From Acanthamoeba lenticulata (lineage: Eukaryota; Discosea; Longamoebia; Acanthamoebidae), in NCBI GenBank assembly GCA_002179805.1, contig NAVB01000511.1:1-21440 (forward strand): a DNA stretch of 21,440 nt, in the 5' to 3' direction. The position numbers and the translations under genes are program-made. This document shows positions 9,121-15,474 of the stretch, piece after piece. A model generated the notes under the pieces. The model was given only the letters and a program-made list of their open reading frames with translations. It did not search any database and was not told the origin of the DNA. Positions within the stretch are counted from its first letter, which is position 1; every line of letters begins with the position of its first letter.

Positions 9121-12100
9121 TGTATGTGCGCGCGCGGTGGTCGATCAAAGCTGGAGCGCACGCGTATCAATGTCCTTGACCCGCAATGGGGATGCACGTG
9201 TCTCGTTTCAAGGGATGTTATGCGCGGGACGACTACAACTTGGTATGAGACCACCACGAACAACATGATGGCCATTTTCTTTTTCAAACAATTGTCACTC
9301 ATGCGGTGGTCGCCTTTTTTTTTGTGCTTACGCAGGTGTGGCCTCAGCACGACTACTGCACAACCATCTTCAACGCTCCAGCGTGCGCCGGCCTCATTCC
9401 CTGCCTCTCTCTCTCTCTCTCGGCGTCGTCGCACCACCGATCGCGTCGCCGGCAAGGGTCCACCATCTCACCTCCGCAACCGAAAACACAAAAACAACGC
9501 CAGGAACGAGATGCTGGGCGAGTGCCCGTTGGCCGGGATGGACATTTCAGGCTGCCTCTTTGGGGGCTTGGCCATGTGCCACGCCATCCGCTATGATGTG
9601 CAGCCTCCGTCTCCCTCTCTCTCTCTTTCTCTCTCTTTCTCTGGCTCTTCCCCCCTTCCACAATCCTTCATTCATTCATTCATTCATTCATTCATTCATT
9701 CATTCATTCATTCATTCATTCATTCATTCTTGCTTTCTTTCTTCTTCTTGTGATCATGCGGCGTCGGGGGGACTAACGAGCAAAGGCGGGGGGGAGGGCG
9801 TAGGTGGGAGCGTTGGGGCAGGAAAAGTACGTGTGCGACGGCTTCTGCTTCCGGGTCAACAGCCAGACCTCCTGCGACGACCCGGCCTGGTGTCGTGCCT
9901 TCTACGGCGACGGCGCCGACTGCCTGTACGCCGGATTGCGATTCATTTTTACTCATTTTTCTGCTCTGTTCTTCATTTTTTTATTTTTTGTTATTAAAAA
10001 AATCATTCTTATTTGCTCGTGGTTGCGTTGGTGCGCGCAGGTGGAGCCCCGAATGGGGCGTGTGCATGATCCGAAGTCTCCGCACCTGGACCGCCTGCAT
10101 GTCGGTGGATCTTAACACCTACTGGTAACGCATCTTCCTTGGACACACAACTTGCGTCAGCGCCGCTGACGTGGTGAATGGTCCACCAAATGAAGGAACT
10201 TTGGGCTAGAGTGGGAGATGGGGAGCTTGGACAATGACACCACCTGCTCTGCCGGCCTCTGCACCACCAACTCGAGCAAGCCGGACGAGGTCCTCTTCCT
10301 CCTCGTCACATGCACACACACATGGCAGACGCTGATGATGATGATGAGGGCACCGCAGGCGTCCTGCAAGAGCCAGCCCTGGTGCACGGCGTACTGTGAC
10401 TACGGCAACGGCCAAGAAGAGCCCTGCGCCACGCAGGCCGACTGCGAGGAGGCGGGCTACTGTGACGACTGGCTCGACCTCTACAATCCCTACCTTGACG
10501 CGGCCGGCTACGTCGTGTACACGCGCCAATCACCTTTTCGTCATCTTCGTTTCGCTTTGTCTAATGCGTGAGTTGTGATCAACCAGTGATGGCGTGTGCG
10601 TTTATCCGTTCCAGCTGCCGACGGACGAGTACGGACTCTACCCGGCGTGCCCGGCGTGGACCAAGCGCGGGCGGATCGGATGCCTGGACTACACCATCAC
10701 CTCGCCCGACGTCTGCGCCGCCCACGCCATCTCCGGGCCGCAAGAGGGCAGCAACATGACGGGCCGGTGGATGAACCGCACCTCCACGCGCGCCGAGTGC
10801 GAGGCCTACGGGTCGGGTTGTCTCGAGCCGGCCTACTCGTACCTGGGCGGCGGCATCGGCAACCCGGGCGACGTCTTCCTCTCGCCCAAGAACAGCTCCC
10901 TCTGCCTCGCCGCGGGCGGGACGCCCGTGCCCTACTACACCTGGCGCTCCGGCGAATGGTGCGCTGCCACGTCATTTTTTACACTTAAACGAACCAATTT
11001 TAAAAAAAAAAACTGACATCACGCCACGTCAGGCACACGGAGGGAAGGTGGAGCGCGTTCCAGTGGCAGACGCGCGCGTGGCAGCCGATGAACAAGACCC
11101 TCGTGAACGCGTTCTCGATGAGCAGCTACAACACCGAGGAGACGGCCAGCCAGAGCTCGCACCTGGCTCTCCTCCAGCAGTCGGACCAGTTCTGCCGCTA
11201 CAACCGCCTCGTTGACACATTCGGCAAGTTCACTTGCTCGTGCCTCGCCGACTCGGCCTCCGCGGCTGCCGAGGCCATGTGTGCTGCCACCGGCGGCAGC
11301 TCCTCCACGGTCGGCGCCTCGCGCACGTGCTCTGATGTCGCCTTCTCCCTCACCGTACGCTCCCGCCCGCACATGCGTGCGCGAGTGTCGTGTGTCATGT
11401 CTCGTGTCTCGTGTCCTCCGAGAGGCGCGCTCACCGTGTGTGTGCGGGGCTGCAGGTGCCGGGCGTGGCAAAGATCATGTGGGACGCCGCGTTCGAGTTC
11501 GAGCCCGACTGCGTCGACGTGGCCGTGCTGACGACGCCCGTCACGCAGTTCTACGCGCAGGAGGAGACCACCTTCGTCTCCAACATCTTCGTCAAGACCC
11601 TCTCCAACTTTGCCCGCGGCTACGACATCGTCAAGAACTCGGGCGGCGTTGTCGTGGGCCGGCTCATCGGCGACGGCGTGCGCGTGTCCCTCTCGAGCGA
11701 CCTGGCCACCCCGACCATCGTCTCCCGCGATCGTGTACGTGACGCCCTCACAACAGGGCGCGCCCTCCACCGCTTCCCGCTTTGGAAGTGCTCACCCGAG
11801 GCGCGTGGCGAGCAGGGCAATGTCACCGTGTGCCTCCACTGGCGGACCGACGTGGGCCTGGGCGACTACCCGACCTTTGACTTGGCCGTGAGGTACGTGG
11901 GGTCATGATCCTGCGTGCGCGTCCGAGGCATCTGCGCATGCTGACGCACGACGTGGGATGGGCTCGACGAGCAGCGACGACGCCTACACCAAGTGGACGC
12001 CGCTCAACATGGCGATCACGCTGGGGGAGGACGGCACCGCCCTGTGCGGGATGCTACCGCACCCGCTCCCGACCACCTTCCCTACGCTCTTCCCCATCCA

Positions 12101-13700
12101 ACGGTCCGTCACCTCCTTCCGTGACATCCACCATCGTCGTCATCATCATGATCATGACGATGACGATGATGATATTGATGCTGGTTGTGATCGTTGTGAT
12201 GGTGATGGTGATGAACCAGGCGGAACGGGTGGGAGGACAAGAGCTTCATCGAGACGCAGAGCGACACGACGGTGGGCATGTTCTACTTTGCGGTGGCGCT
12301 CTACGCCATCCTCCTCCTGCCCAACACGCTCGCGATCATCAACCAGTTCGTCCTCTTCTACAGCGTGCGCCTCTCTTCTGATCCCACCACCCGTCGTTGC
12401 CGCCCCGCCACGCGCTGTCGCCAAGAGAGGAGAGGTGAGGGAGAGAGAGAGACAGATGATAGCTGACATCTTTGGGGGGGGGGAACATAATGATGATGAT
12501 GGTGATGATGATAGGAGCTCAAGGAGACGTCGATGAGCGTGGGGGCGGTGCTGTGGACGCTGTTCTCGATGGGGCGCATCATCCACGTGTGCATTCAGGC
12601 CATCCTCATCCGTGCGCCTCTCCTCCCCTCCTTCCACCGAAAGAGGAGTGGTGCTGACACTGACGTCGGCGCGTGGGGCGTTGGGGGGGGGGCACAGTGC
12701 GGATCATCTACTTTGCGATGCTGCCGACGGGCGTGCTGAACGACACCAACGTGGTGGTGTACGTGGTGCTGGGCGACCTGCCGGTCTACCTGTTCCTGTC
12801 CATCTACACGCTGCTGCTCTTCTTCTGGGTGGAGCTCGTCCACTGGACCCTCAAGACCGGCGGCAAGACCATGCTCAAGCGCATGAAGCTCATGTTCCTC
12901 GGCGTCAACGCCTTTATCTACATCTTCCTCCTCGCCCTCATCATCATCTTCATCGTCCTCCAGGCCAACACCTCCACCACCGACGTGCGCCCTCTCACCC
13001 TTCTCCTCCCCCCCCCCCATTCGCCCGTTCGGCCTCCCCCGCAGGCGGCTCACGCGGACACCACAACAGACGTCGTGCGGGACGACCTACTACCTGTCCG
13101 GGGCGGACCCGAACGCAGAGCTGAAGGACGCGCGGAAGGGGCTGGCCATCTTGTACCAGGCGGTCATCATCTTCATCGCGCTTTGCCTCGCGCTGGGCTT
13201 CATCGTCTACGGGTCGGTCGTCATCTGGATGCTGGCCCGCATCAAGAGCATGAGCAAGCAGCTGGCCACCCTCAAGCGCAACAAGATGATCAAGGTTCGA
13301 GAACGAGGGCTCTCCGACCCTCCCCCCTTCCCCCCAAATCTCATGTGTGTCAGTCGTGTGATGATGATGATGACGTTGCGTGTCCATGACATGGCGCGTG
13401 CGCGGGATGCAGTTCTCGGTGGTGCTGGTGATCTGCACACTGGCGCTGCTGTGCATGTGCGGCTTTCTGCTCTACGGGACGATTGACCAGAACGTGAGCG
13501 CGGTCGGAGCCATCGTGTTCGTGATTGTTGTGGAGATCGTGCCGCTCGTGCTCCTCATCTTCACGGTCTACGCCAAGCGCACCAACGTGTTCGCCATCTG
13601 GTATTCGCGCGCCCGAAGCCGCTTCTCGTCGGCGGCTTCGGCCACCGACTCCATCACCAACTCGGTCAGCGAGGACGTCAGCCGATCTGGCGCGTCATAG
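5677..13700 (+). CDS. Receptor-like protein: Cys-rich ectodomain + 7TM (TOM3-like)
   Basis: Predicted protein of about 1660 residues. Exons: 5677-5818, 5914-6105, 6205-6330, 6420-6650, 6770-6911, 6984-7140, 7256-7765, 7862-7955, 8074-8213, 8306-8369, 8502-8558, 8723-8837, 8936-9050, 9198-9242, 9336-9382, 9504-9597, 9822-9925, 10041-10124, 10196-10289, 10359-10514, 10615-10958, 11033-11354, 11456-11892, 11975-12103, 12220-12364, 12515-12611, 12698-12984, 13070-13294, 13413-13700. Every phase closes and the sum is 4983 bp with one stop (TAG 13698-13700). Order: signal peptide (residues 1-33, VVFLAVLASWCAVVLVV core), Cys-rich and N-glycosylation-rich ectodomain to about 1325, seven hydrophobic helices to about 1630, short Ser-rich tail (SAASATDSITNSVSEDVSRS). 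Intron 13 looks U12-type and intron 9 is GC-AG. Location: plasma membrane, N-terminus outside (inferred). Ligand and function unknown; sensing or adhesion is a guess from layout. Very small exons could differ from my model. Confidence 0.8.
6358..6379 (+). repeat. (AGC)n microsatellite, about 7 copies
   Basis: Located in intron 3 (6331-6419) of the receptor-like gene after a C-run. It would encode polyserine or polyglutamine if retained, but phase and flanking exons place it in the intron. Confidence 0.85.
7171..7192 (+). repeat. (CT)n pyrimidine tract
   Basis: Dinucleotide tract within intron 6 (7141-7255) of the receptor-like gene. It lies well upstream of the acceptor at 7255, so it is a microsatellite more than a normal polypyrimidine tract. 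Confidence 0.8.
7982..7999 (+). repeat. (AT)n microsatellite
   Basis: Nine AT units within intron 8 (7956-8073) of the receptor-like gene, followed by a CACACACACG-type tract near 8039-8064. Confidence 0.9.
9051..9197 (+). other. U12-type AT-AC intron (intron 13 of receptor-like gene)
   Basis: The 5' end reads ATATCCTCC (9051-9059), near the minor-spliceosome consensus ATATCCTTT. A branch element TCCTTGAC lies at 9173-9180, matching TCCTTRAC exactly. The intron ends ATGCAC with AC at 9196-9197, 17-18 nt after the branch A at 9179. Exon 13 ends phase 0 on CWE and exon 14 opens phase 0 as VSRFKGCYARDDYNL up to the GTATGAG donor at 9243. No GT-AG pairing I tried gives an open frame here: exon 14's frame has a stop (TGA, 9177-9179) just upstream, within the branch site itself. 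A (GCGT)n run of about 9 copies lies inside the intron. Confidence 0.82.
9086..9122 (+). repeat. (GCGT)n microsatellite inside the U12-type intron
   Basis: About nine tandem copies of GCGT, located 35 bp after the intron's 5' end. It is non-coding in the model. Confidence 0.9.
9667..9729 (+). repeat. (TTCA)n microsatellite, about 15 copies
   Basis: Perfect tetranucleotide tract in intron 16 of the receptor-like gene, followed by an imperfect TTCTT-rich stretch. It makes a misleading open frame of repeated SFIH-type residues that should not be annotated as coding. Confidence 0.95.
12136..12213 (+). repeat. Degenerate GAT/ATG triplet repeat
   Basis: CATCATCATGATCATGACGATGA-type triplets occupy intron 24 (12104-12219) of the receptor-like gene. 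Similar GATGATGAT tracts sit in introns at 12488-12512 and 13360-13372. They are intronic by phase. Confidence 0.75.
12220..13700 (+). other. Seven-helix THH1/TOM1/TOM3-like membrane domain
   Basis: Exons 25-29, residues about 1314-1660. Helices by hydrophobicity: MFYFAVALYAILLLPNTLAI (exon 25); GAVLWTLFSMGRIIHVCIQA (exon 26); VVVYVVLGDLPVYLFLSIYT and onward to FFWVELVHW (exon 27); LMFLGVNAFIYIFLLALIII (exon 27); LYQAVIIFIALCLALGFIVY (exon 28); FSVVLVICTLALLCMCGFLL (exon 29); GAIVFVIVVEIVPLVLLIFT (exon 29). The run GDLPVYLFLSIYTLLLFFW-x-E matches the signature I remember for plant TOM1/TOM3 and related GPR137-type proteins (DLPGLLFFSTYTLLVLFWAE). Basic residues (KTGGKTMLKRMK, KSMSKQLATLKRNK) flank inter-helix loops. 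Family membership is probable, function is not inferable. Confidence 0.65.
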
Positions 13701-14071
13701 GGGAAACCGGAGCCAAGAGTAACTCGCTCGCTTGTATTTCTAGAGTTTCGGCCATCGTTATGGCACAACAAACGTTGGCGATCAGTCTTGTCTCTGCCGT
13801 TGCGGCCGATGGAGCCCAACGGAAGAGAACTGCAGCAGGAACTTGTGGCCGGTCAGTCATTTGGGTTCCGTCGTTACAGTTCTGTGGACGCACAGCTTGC
13901 CTCCACCAGGGGAAGTGTCGGCGAAACGAGGGATTGTCGCGTTGTTAGGGCGCGCGGGTTTTGCCGTGATAAAAAGCACGAGACACTTCGGGTTCATCTT
14001 CTTCTCCTCCCTCCGCCGTTGTTGCCGATTGCATTTCTCCCTTTTCCATTTTCACCTACTTTCTTCCACAC
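13701..14071. other. Intergenic region, 371 bp
   Basis: Holds the 3' end of the receptor-like gene and the upstream region of the phosphorylase gene. Several short open frames here show no recognisable protein features. From about 13998 the strand is pyrimidine-rich (CTTCTTCTCCTCCCTCC and CTCCCTTTTCC) up to the ATG at 14072. Confidence 0.5.
13968..13975 (+). promoter_or_regulatory. Possible TATA-like element
   Basis: GATAAAAA stands out in a GC-rich region about 97 bp before the phosphorylase ATG, followed by the pyrimidine-rich leader. Position fits a core promoter; the motif alone is weak. Confidence 0.25.
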
Positions 14072-14938
14072 ATGTCTGCTCCTCTTGGAATCATCGGCGG
14101 CACCAGCCTTCTCAACAGCTCCTACTTTGCCAACCTTGAGAAGAGAATCCTCACCACCGAGCATGGTGATGTGGCCCTCCATTTTGGAGACGGCTTCATC
14201 TTTTGCCAGCGCCACCACGCCAATCCCGCTAAGGAGTACACGCCGCCCCACCTCATCAACTTCAGGGCCATTATTGCGGGCTTCAAGCAGAGTGGTGTCG
14301 AGGTACACGAGCCAGCATGGGGTGGTGGAGAGAGAAGACAACACCTAACGAGGACCCCCCTCTCCAGAAAGTCTTGTCCTTCGGCAGCACTGGCTCTTTG
14401 AAGAAGGAGATCGGCCTCGGCTCCGTGGTCATTCCCGATGACTTCTTCAACCTGTTTAATCAAGTCTCTTTCTTCGACGATGCTCGCGGCCACATTGTTG
14501 CCAACATCGACGCCGGCTTCAGGCAGGAGGTGATTGATGTGATTACTGCCAAGAACGCTGACGGTTCCATTCCTCTCCATGTGGGCGGCACCTACGTTCA
14601 AACCTCGGGACCGAGGATGGAGACCAAGGCCGAGATCCGAGTTATCGCGCAGTGGGGCGAAGTGGTACATGAGACCATTCCACTAGCTTTTCGTCTCATT
14701 CATTCTCACGAATTGTCTTTTGCAGGTGGCGATGACTGCTGCCCATGAAGTGACACTACTGTGCGAACAGGGCCTTAAGTCGGCGATGATCTGTATGGTG
14801 GACAACTATGCCAATGGCATTGTTGAGAAGCCACTCACCATGGCAGAGTTCAAGGAGGGAGTGAAGAAGAACGAAAAAGTTGTGGAGAGCATCCTTGACT
14901 GGATGCTGGAGCATTTCGTTGTTGCGCACAGGAAGTAG
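14072..14938 (+). CDS. Purine nucleoside / MTA phosphorylase family enzyme
   Basis: Cytosolic enzyme expected to cleave a purine nucleoside with phosphate, for purine or methylthioadenosine salvage. Exons: 14072-14302, 14368-14664, 14726-14938, all phase 0, 246 residues. Family features: phosphate-binding LGIIGGTS at residues 5-12; HLINFRAIIAGFKQSGVEKV; the FGSTGSLKKEI turn (cf. ACGSLREEI in MTAP); GTYVQTSGPRMETKAEI, the family GPRFET-type substrate loop; VAMTAAHEVTLLCEQGL (cf. MTTVPEVVLAREAG). The base-recognition segment is MVDNYANGI (about residues 200-208). Where human MTAP has TDYDCW with two Asp that bind the 6-amino group, this protein has Asn203 and Ala205. Asn there is typical of enzymes acting on 6-oxopurines, so inosine/guanosine or methylthioinosine is the more likely substrate (inference). 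The C-terminus is slightly short for MTAP (about 283). Confidence 0.85.
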
Positions 14939-14977
14939 TTGTAGCCTCGATCTCCTTGTGTCCATATAAATATAAAT

Positions 14978-15265
14978 TCATTGTGATGATTCTGGTGATG
15001 ATGTTGGGCTAGGGGCCGAGGGCTCAAAAATGGTGGCCACTACTCGAGAATCGAGGAGCGTAAAGCGTTTCAACACGAGGAGGTCATGGCAACCCTCATC
15101 TAGCAATTGTCTTATCTGTTGCTGGGAGGTGATGCTGCGGCGCAGCAGGAACATCTCGCGTACATTGCCGCTCAGCTGCTTGCGGGCTCGCTCGTATGGG
15201 AATTGCCGTGCTGCCCGCTGCAGCTCTCGGTACAGGCTCAGCGCTTCTGCCCTTGTTTGCTGCAT
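14978..15265 (-). CDS. LYR-motif (Complex1_LYR) small protein
   Basis: Single-exon protein of 95 residues starting at the ATG at 15265; an in-frame GTG nine bases upstream is not needed. It opens MQQTRAEALSLYRELQRAAR, with the LYR tripeptide near residue 11, followed by FPYERARKQLSGNVREMF and a second helix IRQLLDEGCHDLLVLKRF. This is the LYR layout: LYR in helix 1, a downstream conserved aromatic (here MF), and basic helices. LYR proteins act in mitochondria, with acyl carrier protein, in assembly of respiratory complexes, electron-transfer flavoprotein or iron-sulfur delivery. Which LYRM member it is I cannot tell; ETFRF1/LYRM5- or LYRM9-like are possible. The last 20 residues are Ser/Pro-rich and unconserved looking. 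The stop codon lies 39 bp from that of the convergent phosphorylase gene. Confidence 0.75.
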   Translation of the reverse strand: MQQTRAEALSLYRELQRAARQFPYERARKQLSGNVREMFLLRRSITSQQQIRQLLDEGCHDLLVLKRFTLLDSRVVATIFEPSAPSPTSSPESSQ

Positions 15266-15474
15266 CTCCCACACCGCTCTTGCCGCTCAAGCTTTCTTTT
15301 CAACACAACGTTTCTTTTGGCTTGCACACGCCCGAAACTCGCAAAGAAATACACGCATAAGAGGATTTAAAGAGACTCGGTGTTGGTACAGGTTCCCCTC
15401 CACTCGTGTGTGCTCGCCAGCCGCGTGTTCAACGACTCTCGATGAACGTTGCGTGATGATCAGATGTGATGCCC
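15266..15474. other. Short intergenic region between two minus-strand genes
   Basis: Contains the LYR gene upstream region and the 3' end of the Ser/Pro membrane-protein gene. No additional coding region, RNA gene or clear TATA element was seen. Confidence 0.5.

Larger units (their letters stand above)
7862..10958 (+). other. Tandem Cys-rich modules of the ectodomain
   Basis: Exons 8-21 encode repeated short cysteine modules. The clearest have the form C-x(4-5)-DC-x(5)-C-x(4-8)-C: TYCDADVDCPFGQSCVVAYHRC, then ACDTDADCYQNASCQYNRC directly after, and later PCATQADCEEAGYCDDW. Others (PEINMYRTTGQC..SSCNWAAC; CQDDCNERPLPDSS; DGFCFRVNSQTSCDDPAWC) are Cys-rich without matching exactly. Even Cys spacing and NxS/T sites (QNASC, CANSSSC, DNDTTC, RWMNRTS) fit a disulfide-bonded extracellular stalk. 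Many modules sit on exons under 120 bp, so exon duplication or shuffling is plausible. Confidence 0.55.

Noticed and set aside
9661..9730. Regular repeats that could suggest a CRISPR array
   Set aside because: Perfect 4-nt tandem units without spacers, in a eukaryotic intron: a microsatellite.
8032..9753. 573-codon plus-strand open frame
   Set aside because: It runs through ten introns and a (TTCA)n tract, with low-complexity residues; the spliced exons in the other frames carry the Cys modules.
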